A stretch of 64,000 nt of DNA, from positions 124,001-188,000 of the forward strand of contig CANLQK010000003.1 of the NCBI GenBank assembly GCA_947493255.1. Direction: 5' to 3'. Positions 56,080 to 64,000 of the stretch are shown here, piece by piece. The notes below the pieces were generated by a model, which was given only the letters and a program-made list of their open reading frames with translations, made no database searches and was not told the DNA's origin. The position numbers and the translations under genes are program-made. Source of the stretch: an uncultured Paracoccaceae bacterium. GTDB lineage: Bacteria; Pseudomonadota; Alphaproteobacteria; Rhodobacterales; Rhodobacteraceae. Positions within the stretch are counted from its first letter, which is position 1. Each line of letters opens with the position of its first letter.

Positions 56080-57156
56080 TTAGTTCAACTCTTCGAGCAC
56101 GAATTTGTTGTTTTTGCTTACGCGGCCAGCGAATTTATACATCTGGTGCCCCTTTTCAGGAATGGGGCGGGCTGCTGACGGCATGAACTCTGGCGACAGC
56201 ATTTCCGGGAAGAGTGTTGTAATTTCTAAACGTTGGGCAGGGCTGACTGCCTTGAGCGCCTCTGCACCGGTAAAGAGGCTTTCAGATGGGGCACCGTTGG
56301 CAAAGACGATTTCGTGCCTTTCGAAAAGGAAGTGGTAATAGGTCACGCTGGTCGCGGTTTCGTCTACGTCGATACCGTCGATCCCTAGCAGCTTTTTGGC
56401 TGGGATCAGGACTTCGGTCTGTCCAAACATACGTTCCGAAACGATAGAACGTACAAGCATGCGGTGCTGGGGAGACACGACGAGGTCTTGTTCCGGAAGG
56501 CCAGCGCCAAGTGCGCCCGCCTGTATTCTAATCGGTTTCAGTTTTGGATTTCGGGCCAAATCATTGCTGTTCAGCGTGCGGGAACCGATCCAACGGATCG
56601 ACTGGTAGCCGTGGTCCATGGTCATCACGTGGTCGCCTACAGCGAGGTTTTCGACGCTTAAGGGGCCATTCTGCGTGAGTATTTCAGTGCCTTCAGCGAA
56701 GCAAACAACGAAGTCGACATAGAATTGAGGTTCGGCAGACGGCGTGTAGTCTGGGTTCGCGTTGGATTCTTCGGTGAAGACGTAGCTTTGGTTTGGGTCA
56801 AGCGGAACGGTTGATGCAATGCCTTGCGTGGTATCCGAGCCGGTGTTGTTTCCACCCACTGAAATCGAAACGACGACCTCGCCGGTAGCTGATGTTAGGT
56901 AGTAGTCAGCCCGAATTTGGGTGCCAGCGGGGTAGGTGACACCGTTGATAGTGGTGGCATTCGTTAGAACTTGGTTGTTGGCGCCATTTTCGCTGATGAT
57001 GTCGTCGTTATCAGTGACATCGATGGCTATAACGCTAAGGGTTGGCCCCGTTTCGATCGTAAAATCCGCGGTTCCAACGGCGCCGCCGCCTCCGCCACCT
57101 TCGTTTGGTGGGCCGACCGTAAAGCTTGATAGCTCGTATAAATATAAAACAGGCAT
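56080..57156 (-). CDS. Hint-domain-containing protein
   Basis: A 358-aa protein. Residues 1-150 are acidic, Asn/Thr-rich and contain a run of glycines (EGGGGGGAVG), like a surface repeat or beta-structured region. The C-terminal part starts with CFAEGTEILTQNGPLSVENLAVGDHVMT near residue 160, the classic Hint start with Cys1, and continues DLVVSPQHRMLVRS with the His of block B. Roseobacters carry many such Hint proteins, linked with RTX-like secreted proteins. No classical signal peptide, so type I secretion is possible but unproven. It is flanked by two glutaredoxin sequences. Confidence 0.85.
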   Translation of the reverse strand: MPVLYLYELSSFTVGPPNEGGGGGGAVGTADFTIETGPTLSVIAIDVTDNDDIISENGANNQVLTNATTINGVTYPAGTQIRADYYLTSATGEVVVSISVGGNNTGSDTTQGIASTVPLDPNQSYVFTEESNANPDYTPSAEPQFYVDFVVCFAEGTEILTQNGPLSVENLAVGDHVMTMDHGYQSIRWIGSRTLNSNDLARNPKLKPIRIQAGALGAGLPEQDLVVSPQHRMLVRSIVSERMFGQTEVLIPAKKLLGIDGIDVDETATSVTYYHFLFERHEIVFANGAPSESLFTGAEALKAVSPAQRLEITTLFPEMLSPEFMPSAARPIPEKGHQMYKFAGRVSKNNKFVLEELN

Positions 57157-57429
57157 TTGTTTACTTCGTACCCTCGTCAAACACGTTATGGCGGCTCAAA
57201 CTCAGCGCCGTGTGGAACTAAGTGTCGTTGTGAACTAAGGCCTAGATAAGTCGAAAACGCCTTTATTCAGGGGGAAAAGACGCTTCAGAAAACCAGAAGC
57301 GGGCTGGATCTTAAAGAAAACCGGCTAATCTTCTTAGACAGACATGATTGTTCTAATTTGGGAAACAATCGAGGTTCGTAAACATTATTTGGCCTTTATG
57401 AACCGTGAAGGCGTGTCCGCAGACGGTCT

Positions 57430-57699
57430 TTAACGTTTCCAGAACCGTTTCTTTTGCGGTTTGCTGGCTTTGAGGTGCTTTTTTAAATCCGTGTAACCAC
57501 CGATTTTGACACCGTCGATGAAGATCAACGGGGTGGTGATGATATGGTGTTTGTCTTTGAATTTGTCCGTTGCGGCGCGCGATTTTAGGATGTGCTCTTC
57601 GATTTCGAACCCGTTTGCGCGCAGCAGGTCGCGGGCGGCGATGCCATAGCCGCAGGTATAGTTGGGCAGGTCCATTCGGTGCAAAACAGCTTTGGGCAT
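57430..57699 (-). CDS. glutaredoxin with CGYG active site
   Basis: An 89-aa thioredoxin-fold protein. The redox motif is TCGYG at residues 15-19, so only the first cysteine of CPYC is present and the protein is monothiol-like, although the motif differs from the usual CGFS. The cis-proline loop TTPLIFIDG and the glutathione-binding GGYTDLKKHL are intact. It lies downstream of carB, separated from it by the carB terminator hairpin. The partial duplicate at 55.9 kb derives from this gene or a close relative. Confidence 0.85.
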   Translation of the reverse strand: MPKAVLHRMDLPNYTCGYGIAARDLLRANGFEIEEHILKSRAATDKFKDKHHIITTPLIFIDGVKIGGYTDLKKHLKASKPQKKRFWKR

Positions 57700-57733
57700 A
57701 TCCGTCTCCTTTGGGGTGGCACAGAAATGAAAA

Positions 57734-57761
57734 GAGCGCCCGACACAAGGTACGGGCGCTC
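57734..57761 (-). terminator. strong rho-independent terminator of carB
   Basis: On the minus strand GAGCGCCCG pairs perfectly with CGGGCGCTC across a ten-base loop and is followed by TTTTCATTT. Nine GC-rich base pairs plus a U run make this the clearest terminator in the window. It lies 27 bases beyond the carB stop and upstream of the glutaredoxin gene. Confidence 0.85.
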
Positions 57762-57787
57762 ACATTCATGTGTGTTTTAGATGGCTG

Positions 57788-60700
57788 TTAGCCTTGTAGC
57801 GCGCGGACCTTGATGTCACCTGCGACCTTGGCTTTCATGGCCAATGCGGCGGCGTGGGAGCCTGCGAGCGTGGTGTAGTAAGGGATGCGGTCTGCCAGTG
57901 CGATGGCGCGGATGGAACGGCTGTCTTCAACTGCTGCGGTGCCCTCGGTGGAGTTGAACACCAGTGCGATTTCACCGTCTTTGAGTAGGTCAGCAACCGT
58001 GCGGCCGCCCTCGTAGACCTTGTTCACAACGTCGGCCTTGATGCCTTTTTCAGCCAACCACGCAGCGGTGCCACGGGTCGCGCAGATGGTCATGCCAAGG
58101 TCGGTGACGATCTGTGCGGTTTCGACCAGCTGTTTGGTTTTATCGCTGTCCTTGATGGAGAAGAACACGGTGCCTTTGGTTGGCAGGTCCACGCCAGCGC
58201 CCATCTGTGCCTTGAGGAAGGCACGGTCGAACGAGCGGGCCCAGCCCATGACTTCGCCGGTGGAGCGCATTTCTGGCCCCAAGATCGTGTCGACACCCGG
58301 GAAACGGTTGAACGGCAGCACGGCCTCTTTGACAGAGAACCACGGTGTGTTCGGGTCGGCCAAGGTGAAAGCGTCGCCAAGGGGCATAACGTCCATCGGG
58401 TCTTCTGCGGGGGCGTAGGCCTCGCGCAGTGGGAAGTTGGACAGGGGTTCGCCAGCCATCAGACGTGCGGCGATGGAGGCCACAGCGCTGTCTGTCGCTT
58501 TGGCGACAAACGGCACGGTGCGAGAGGCGCGTGGGTTAACCTCGATCAGGTAGACGTCACCGTCTTTGACCGCGAACTGGACGTTCATCAGGCCGACAAC
58601 CTTAAGCGCCAGCGCGAGTTCGCGGGTTTGGCGTTTGATTTCGGTCACGATGTCGGCGGGCAGGGTGTGCGGTGGCAAGCAGCAGGCGCTGTCGCCAGAG
58701 TGTACGCCGGCTTCTTCGATGTGCTGCATGATGCCTGCGACGTGGGTGTCTTTGCCGTCCGATAGGCAGTCGACGTCAACCTCGACTGCGCCGGACAGGT
58801 AGCTGTCGAGTAGGACGGGGCTGTCGCCAGATACGACCACCGCTTCGGCGATGTAGCGTTCGAGCTGTGCCATGTCGCGCACGATTTCCATGGCGCGGCC
58901 ACCCAGCACGTAGGACGGGCGGATCACCAGCGGGAAACCGATGTCGCCAGCGATGGCGAGAGCTTCGGCGTCTGTGGACGCAATGCCGTTTTTCGGCTGC
59001 AGCAGTTTGAGGTCGTTGACGAGGGCTTGGAAGCGTTCGCGGTCTTCGGCCCAGTCGATGCTGTCAGGCGAGGTGCCCAAGATCGGGATGCCTGCATTTT
59101 CGAGCGCTTGCGCGATTTTCAACGGGGTCTGGCCGCCGAACTGAACGATGACGCCGTGCAATTCGCCGTTTTCTTGTTCTTTTGCCAAGATTTCCATGAC
59201 GTTTTCGAAAGTCAGTGGTTCGAAATACAGACGATCTGATGTGTCGTAGTCGGTGGACACTGTTTCGGGGTTACAGTTGACCATGATGGTTTCGTAACCC
59301 TGATCTGTCAGCGCGTAGCAAGCGTGGCAGCAGCAGTAATCGAATTCGATCCCTTGGCCGATCCGGTTTGGACCACCACCCAAGATGACGACTTTCTTGC
59401 GGTCAGATGGGCGGGCTTCGCATTCGACTTCGCCCATCATCGGGGCTTCGTAAGTGGAATACATGTACGGCGTTTGCGCCTCGAATTCGGCAGCGCAGGT
59501 GTCGATCCGTTTGAACACGGCTTTGACGCCAAGGTTGTGGCGTGCGCGGCGTACGTTGTCTTCGTCGCGGCCAGTCAGTTTGCCAAGACGTGCATCGGTG
59601 AAACCGAGCATCTTGAGGTCACGCAAGCCTTTTTCGTCGGTTGGGAGGCCGGACTTTTTAACGGCTTCTTCGGCGTCGATGATTTCGCGGAACCGGTCAA
59701 GGAACCAAGGGTCAAAGGCTGTGACGGCTTGGATGTCTTCGTTGGTAAGCCCATGGCGCATAGCCTGCGCGATGACGCGGATACGGTCTGGCGTTTGTTT
59801 GGCCAAGGCTTTGGTAATGGCAGCGCGGTCTGGCGCACCTTCGATGACGATTTCATCAAACCCAGTCAGGCCGTTTTCCATGGAGGACAGGGCCTTCTGC
59901 ATGGATTCGTGGAACGTCCGGCCGATGGCCATGACTTCGCCCACGGATTTCATAGCAGTTGTGAGGTAGTCCTCGGAGCCTGGGAATTTTTCGAATGCGA
60001 AACGCGGGATTTTCGTGACCACGTAGTCGATGCTTGGTTCGAACGACGCCGGTGTAACGCCAGTGATGTCGTTGTCGAGTTCATCAAGGGTGAAACCCAC
60101 AGCCAGTTTCGCGGCGATTTTGGCAATCGGGAAACCAGTTGCTTTGGACGCCAGCGCGGAGGAGCGCGACACACGTGGGTTCATTTCGATCACGACCATG
60201 CGGCCGTCCGCAGGGTTTACGGCCCATTGAACGTTGGACCCGCCGGTTTCAACGCCGATTTCACGCAACACGTTGATAGAGTGCGTGCGCATCAGTTGGT
60301 ATTCTTTGTCCGTCAACGTGAGGGCAGGGGCGACAGTGATAGAGTCGCCAGTGTGCACACCCATTGGGTCAACGTTTTCGATGGAACAGACGATGATGGC
60401 GTTGTCGGCAGTGTCGCGGACCACTTCCATTTCGTATTCTTTCCAACCCAGCAGGGATTGGTCGACAAGGATTTGCGCCACAGGAGAGGCTTCCATGCCG
60501 GTGCGGCAGAAGTGTTCGTATTCTTCGCGGTTGTACGCCACACCGCCGCCGGTACCGCCCATGGTAAAGGCTGGGCGGATGATGGCGGGCAGGCCGATTT
60601 CATCCAGCGCATCGAGGGCGATTTTGATGCCTTCGGCGATGTCGAACTTGTCCGTTACGCGGGCGGCTTTTGCATCGAGCGTGGGGGCAGTGACGATAGT

Positions 60701-61213
60701 GGCCTTTGGGTTTTCAATGCCCAGACGATCCATCGCTTCGCGGAACAGCTGGCGATCTTCGGCCATTTCAATGGCTTCGCGTTTCGCGCCGATCATTTCA
60801 ACGCCAGCGACTTCGAGGATAGATTTTTCGGCGGCGTCCGCGCCGAATTCTTCCAGCACTGCTTCAAGCTCGGCACCTTCGAACAGTTGCGAGATTGTCA
60901 TCTCGTCGGCAGCCAGCGCTGTGTTCAGGCCTGTTTGGCCGCCCATGGTGGGCAGCAAGGCATCGGGGCGTTCTTTGAGGATGATTTTGGCGACGACCGC
61001 AGGTGTGATGGGTTCGATGTATGTTGCATCGGCCATGTTAGGGTCTGTCATGATTGTCGCCGGGTTCGAGTTGACCAGAACAACGCGGTACCCTTCTTCG
61101 CGCAGCGCCTTACAGGCCTGTGCGCCAGAGTAGTCGAATTCGCAGGCTTGCCCGATAACAATGGGACCCGCGCCGATAATCATAATCGACTTGATGTCGG
61201 TTCTCTTTGGCAT
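57788..61213 (-). CDS. carB: carbamoyl-phosphate synthase large subunit
   Basis: CarB makes carbamoyl phosphate from bicarbonate, ATP and glutamine-derived ammonia, for pyrimidines and arginine. Two tandem ATP-grasp halves are present ([20 protein letters not shown] at the start, [20 protein letters not shown] near 630). The substrate loop [18 protein letters not shown] and the C-terminal MGS-like regulatory domain ([18 protein letters not shown]) follow. The 1141-aa length is somewhat above the E. coli 1073. carA is not in the window. An opposite-strand open frame across half of this gene is a codon-bias artefact. Confidence 0.97.
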   Translation of the reverse strand: MPKRTDIKSIMIIGAGPIVIGQACEFDYSGAQACKALREEGYRVVLVNSNPATIMTDPNMADATYIEPITPAVVAKIILKERPDALLPTMGGQTGLNTALAADEMTISQLFEGAELEAVLEEFGADAAEKSILEVAGVEMIGAKREAIEMAEDRQLFREAMDRLGIENPKATIVTAPTLDAKAARVTDKFDIAEGIKIALDALDEIGLPAIIRPAFTMGGTGGGVAYNREEYEHFCRTGMEASPVAQILVDQSLLGWKEYEMEVVRDTADNAIIVCSIENVDPMGVHTGDSITVAPALTLTDKEYQLMRTHSINVLREIGVETGGSNVQWAVNPADGRMVVIEMNPRVSRSSALASKATGFPIAKIAAKLAVGFTLDELDNDITGVTPASFEPSIDYVVTKIPRFAFEKFPGSEDYLTTAMKSVGEVMAIGRTFHESMQKALSSMENGLTGFDEIVIEGAPDRAAITKALAKQTPDRIRVIAQAMRHGLTNEDIQAVTAFDPWFLDRFREIIDAEEAVKKSGLPTDEKGLRDLKMLGFTDARLGKLTGRDEDNVRRARHNLGVKAVFKRIDTCAAEFEAQTPYMYSTYEAPMMGEVECEARPSDRKKVVILGGGPNRIGQGIEFDYCCCHACYALTDQGYETIMVNCNPETVSTDYDTSDRLYFEPLTFENVMEILAKEQENGELHGVIVQFGGQTPLKIAQALENAGIPILGTSPDSIDWAEDRERFQALVNDLKLLQPKNGIASTDAEALAIAGDIGFPLVIRPSYVLGGRAMEIVRDMAQLERYIAEAVVVSGDSPVLLDSYLSGAVEVDVDCLSDGKDTHVAGIMQHIEEAGVHSGDSACCLPPHTLPADIVTEIKRQTRELALALKVVGLMNVQFAVKDGDVYLIEVNPRASRTVPFVAKATDSAVASIAARLMAGEPLSNFPLREAYAPAEDPMDVMPLGDAFTLADPNTPWFSVKEAVLPFNRFPGVDTILGPEMRSTGEVMGWARSFDRAFLKAQMGAGVDLPTKGTVFFSIKDSDKTKQLVETAQIVTDLGMTICATRGTAAWLAEKGIKADVVNKVYEGGRTVADLLKDGEIALVFNSTEGTAAVEDSRSIRAIALADRIPYYTTLAGSHAAALAMKAKVAGDIKVRALQG

Positions 61214-61333
61214 GGCAGCGCCCCCTAACTATATGCAAATTGTCGTGCCTTATAGACCCCGCTGTGGTTTCTGCAAGTCCTGTTTTGGTGCCTGAGGAGT
61301 TTAAACTCCATGCCGCGCGGTCGACGTTATTCT

Positions 61334-62626
61334 TCAGGCCCGATTATGCGCGCTGGTGCTGCGTAATGGCACCTGCGTGACCGATAAAATAAAGGCGATT
61401 AGGGCTGTTCCACAATAGAGGGCGGGTAACAGCAGAAAGCCGACCTGTTGGGCGGATAGCCACGTGAATACGTGCGGCGAAAAGACCAGGACGCACAGGC
61501 CATAAAAGGGCAAGAACCCACGCCCGCCCCAAAGGCCGGGTAAAAGGATTAACGGGAGCATCATATAGTGCACCCAACTGAGCGGGCTGGTCAGAATCAG
61601 CAGCAAAGACAGCGACAGTACCCGACGCCCAAGTCTTTTGTCATCGGGCAGGGTGCGGGTTGCGCGATAGATCCACACCAGCCCAGCCAAGAGGACCAGC
61701 CGAAGCGTTAGGCCTGTCCATGCTGGAGCGTCGAATAATTCGGGTTTGGTGAAGTCGTTTTCAAAGCGGCCGGTCAGGAGATGATTGAGGTGATAGAGTG
61801 GCTGATCAAGGCTTAGGTTGATGCGCGACAGCAGGGTCTGGCCATCAAGTTGGGCAAGTTTGGACAGAAATGCATCATGCAGGGGCCAACCGGTGATCAT
61901 GACAGAGCACAGCGCGAGGCCCGCGCCGATGATTACGAAGCTGACCAGTGCGGTCCAACGTTTTTCCATGACAAAAAGGATGGCGAAAATCGCAGGTGCG
62001 AGTTTTATAGCGGCGGCAAAGGCCAAAAGACCGCCTGCAGAGACGTCATGACCGCGCAGAAGCAACACCATGCTGCCAAGGATCATCGCATTGACCACGA
62101 CCTGTGGTTGCCCCAGCAAAAAGGCGAGAACGAAGGCGATGCTGTAAATACTAAGGCCCACACACATGAGTGACCAATGCGTCAGCTGCATGTCTTCATG
62201 GGCCATCAAATGATACCCCATCCAGATTATGGCAACCAAAGCCGCCGCGTTGACGGCAATAAGAATGTGGCTGGCTACCCCAAACGGCACCCAAGCGGTG
62301 AAGGGCGCCATCAAAGCCGCCCAGATCGGCGGGTAAACGTAGGGTGTTACAATGTCAGATGTCGCGCCTTGGGCGGCAAATTCACGGGCGGCGCGTTCAC
62401 GCCATGCATCCGGCGCAGGGTCCCAAAAGAATTCGGGTGATGGTGGGTAAATATTTGCCCAATCGGCCTGCGCGTAGAATTCAGCGGCGAAGTAGAGCGC
62501 AGAAAAGTCCACCAGATAGGCGTCTTTAGCTGTCATCACCAACACCAAAGAAGGGAGCAGAGACAATGCGATTGCGCGCCAGAAGGTGCGACGCGTGTTG
62601 GGGGTGTTTTGGGCGTCGGGTGTCAT
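61334..62626 (-). CDS. GT87/DUF2029-type polytopic glycosyltransferase
   Basis: A 430-aa membrane protein with about ten to eleven hydrophobic segments. The early extracytoplasmic loop has VDFSALYFAAEFYAQADWANIY and TPYVYPPIWAALMAPF, the D...Y..PP pattern of the DUF2029 mannosyl- or arabinosyltransferase-like family. These use polyprenyl-phosphate sugars as donors. The late WVHYMMLPLILLPGLWGG also fits. Substrate unknown. Between this gene and carB there is a 120-base gap with a likely carB promoter. Confidence 0.75.
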   Translation of the reverse strand: MTPDAQNTPNTRRTFWRAIALSLLPSLVLVMTAKDAYLVDFSALYFAAEFYAQADWANIYPPSPEFFWDPAPDAWRERAAREFAAQGATSDIVTPYVYPPIWAALMAPFTAWVPFGVASHILIAVNAAALVAIIWMGYHLMAHEDMQLTHWSLMCVGLSIYSIAFVLAFLLGQPQVVVNAMILGSMVLLLRGHDVSAGGLLAFAAAIKLAPAIFAILFVMEKRWTALVSFVIIGAGLALCSVMITGWPLHDAFLSKLAQLDGQTLLSRINLSLDQPLYHLNHLLTGRFENDFTKPELFDAPAWTGLTLRLVLLAGLVWIYRATRTLPDDKRLGRRVLSLSLLLILTSPLSWVHYMMLPLILLPGLWGGRGFLPFYGLCVLVFSPHVFTWLSAQQVGFLLLPALYCGTALIAFILSVTQVPLRSTSAHNRA

Positions 62627-62803
62627 TGCTGGCGTCCGGTTTGGTCATCCTTGGCTATGGTTTGACATATTTCTCTGGGATAGACCAAGCGTGAAACGCC
62701 CCTTCGCGGCATGATCCGCCGCTAATTCGGGTCTGTGACTTGACTTTGTCAGCTAAGGCAGGTGTATCGGCACGACTTAGTTATCCGCATCGAAGGACAT
62801 ACC

Positions 62804-64000
62804 ATGCACGCCTATCGCAGCCACACTTGTGTTGATCTGACCAAGGAAAACGTGGGCGACACTGTTCGCCTATCCGGTTGGGTGCATCGCGTCCGCGATC
62901 ACGGCGGCATTCTGTTCATCGATTTACGCGACCATTATGGCATCACACAAGTGATGGCCGATTCTGACAGCCCTGTGTTTGCAGAGATCGAAAAGGTCCG
63001 CTCCGAGTGGTGTATCCGTATTGATGGCACTGTTATGGCGCGCGACGAAAGCTTGGTGAACGACAAGCTTCCGACAGGCGAAATCGAAGTGTTTATTCGC
63101 GACATCGAAGTGTTGGGCGCATCCGAAGAATTGCCACTGATGGTGTTTGGCGATCAGGAATACCCTGAAGAGACACGTTTGAAGTATCGCTATCTGGATC
63201 TGCGTCGCGAGAAGATGCAAGAAAACATGAAGCTGCGATCTGATGTTGTTGCCTCTATGCGCAAACGCATGTGGGACGGTGGTTTCCGCGAGTATCAAAC
63301 GCCGATTATCACAGCGTCTTCGCCTGAAGGTGCGCGGGACTTCTTGGTGCCTTCGCGTTTGCACCCAGGTAAATTCTACGCGTTGCCGCAGGCGCCGCAG
63401 CAGTTCAAGCAGCTGATCATGGTTTCCGGCTACGACAAGTATTTCCAGATTGCGCCGTGTTTCCGTGACGAAGACCCACGTGCCGACCGTTCGCCGACGG
63501 ATTTCTACCAGTTGGATTTGGAAATGTCGTTTGTTGAGCAGCAGGATATCTTCGACACGATCCAGCCTGTAATTACGGGAATTTTCGAAGAGTTTGGCAA
63601 GGGCCGTAAGGTAGACCAGACGTGGGAACAGATTTCTTATCGTGATGCGGCAAAATGGTACGGCAGCGACAAGCCTGACTTGCGCAACCCGATCAAGATG
63701 CAGGACGTGTCTGAGCATTTCCGCGGGTCTGGCTTTGCGATTTTCGCGAAACTGCTGGAACAAGAAGGCACCGAAGTGCGCGCAATTCCGGCGCCAACAG
63801 GTGGTGGCCGCAAGTTCTGTGACCGGATGAATTCCTTCGCGCAAAAAGAAGGCCTGCCCGGCATGGGGTATATCTTCTGGCGTAAAGAAAGCGCTGACAG
63901 CATCGCGCAAGAACGCGGGATCACCGTGAAAGAAGTTAACGCGCTGATTAAAGCGGGTGAGATTACGTTGGGCGAAGAGGCCGCTGGCCCATTGGCCAAG
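62804..64000 (+). CDS. aspS: aspartyl-tRNA synthetase, 5' part
   Basis: The frame from ATG 62804 runs off the right edge after 399 codons of the usual 590. The N-terminal OB-fold anticodon domain ([26 protein letters not shown]) is followed by the catalytic domain with [11 protein letters not shown] near 125, [21 protein letters not shown] near 185 and class II motif 2, [16 protein letters not shown], near 218. After residue 280 the bacterial GAD insert begins. AAGGAC precedes the start. A frame on the other strand at 62924-63910 is a shadow. Confidence 0.97.
   Translation, partial: MHAYRSHTCVDLTKENVGDTVRLSGWVHRVRDHGGILFIDLRDHYGITQVMADSDSPVFAEIEKVRSEWCIRIDGTVMARDESLVNDKLPTGEIEVFIRDIEVLGASEELPLMVFGDQEYPEETRLKYRYLDLRREKMQENMKLRSDVVASMRKRMWDGGFREYQTPIITASSPEGARDFLVPSRLHPGKFYALPQAPQQFKQLIMVSGYDKYFQIAPCFRDEDPRADRSPTDFYQLDLEMSFVEQQDIFDTIQPVITGIFEEFGKGRKVDQTWEQISYRDAAKWYGSDKPDLRNPIKMQDVSEHFRGSGFAIFAKLLEQEGTEVRAIPAPTGGGRKFCDRMNSFAQKEGLPGMGYIFWRKESADSIAQERGITVKEVNALIKAGEITLGEEAAGPLAK

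Noticed and set aside
59324-61228. A 634-codon open frame on the plus strand opposite carB
   Set aside because: It is antisense to clearly conserved carB codons and rich in His, Phe and Arg as expected from the complement of a high-GC gene; no RBS or domain.
62924-63910. A 328-codon open frame on the minus strand near the right edge
   Set aside because: It lies wholly within aspS in the antisense direction; the aspS motifs are unambiguous.
1-64000. CRISPR arrays, insertion sequences, rRNA or complete tRNA genes
   Set aside because: I found no spaced direct repeats, transposase-like frames, or complete cloverleaf sequences.

Overview
The window looks like a chromosomal segment of a marine alphaproteobacterium of the Rhodobacteraceae (Roseobacter group). 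This rests on gene content and style rather than on a search: high-GC coding, opgC-opgG-opgH, tamA-tamB, a ureDABC..EFG urease cluster, a roseobacter-type ycjX-ycjF pair, a DUF3726-type gene and many overlapping start/stop pairs. No rRNA, CRISPR array, insertion sequence or complete tRNA was seen.

Layout. 1-2.7 kb: an AT-richer accessory segment with a truncated coiled-coil gene end, an unknown 317-aa protein and a calcineurin-like phosphoesterase. It is followed by a structured, CCA-ended sequence with a terminator, which may be a tRNA/tmRNA-derived island boundary, and a small cysteine-rich ORF. 2.9-6.7 kb (minus): three translationally coupled surface-glycan genes (TPR-glycosyltransferase, DegT/DnrJ aminotransferase, NeuD/PglD-type acyltransferase). 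7.1-8.5 kb (plus): a Tat-exported metallo-beta-lactamase-fold protein and a Tat-exported rhodanese. 8.5-14.6 kb (minus): osmoregulated periplasmic glucan genes opgC-opgG-opgH behind a TPR protein. 14.7-17.5 kb (minus): an overlapping pair, ThDP-dependent lyase plus class III CoA-transferase. 17.6-18.9 kb: an esterase and a DoxX-like membrane protein. 19.0-25.1 kb (plus): LacI regulator with a perfect palindromic operator candidate, xylA, a TIM-barrel epimerase, a Gfo/Idh/MocA oxidoreductase and xylB, facing a GH13 sucrose-phosphorylase-like enzyme. 27.1-32.9 kb: the urease operon with two extra, non-urease genes embedded in it.

33-40 kb (minus): a small protein whose likely N-terminal anchor is interrupted by a stop codon, then tamB and tamA. 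40.2-43.4 kb: an M19 dipeptidase-like gene with two conserved unknowns. 43.4-54.1 kb: housekeeping genes (truA, ycjX-ycjF, an M42 peptidase, a ybjN-like gene, proC, a CsaA-like tRNA-binding protein, a 2-hydroxyacid dehydrogenase, tdk, an arsH-like flavin reductase and a FabH-like synthase), including a 24-codon lipoprotein gene. 54.1-57.7 kb is a second accessory patch: palindromic operator candidate, orphan BrnA-type antitoxin, unknown membrane protein, Hint-domain protein, and a broken copy of the glutaredoxin gene on the far side of the Hint gene from the intact copy. 57.8-64 kb: carB with a strong terminator, a GT87-type mannosyltransferase-like membrane protein and the 5' two thirds of aspS.

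Working together: opgC/G/H make and decorate periplasmic glucans; tamA/B insert outer-membrane proteins; ureD/E/F/G load nickel into UreABC; xylA/xylB carry out the xylose-to-xylulose-5-phosphate steps, with an extra epimerase/dehydrogenase branch in between. The least explained parts are the left-edge phosphoesterase operon, the extra genes in the urease operon, the M19/548-aa/DUF3726 operon and the 54-57.7 kb patch.
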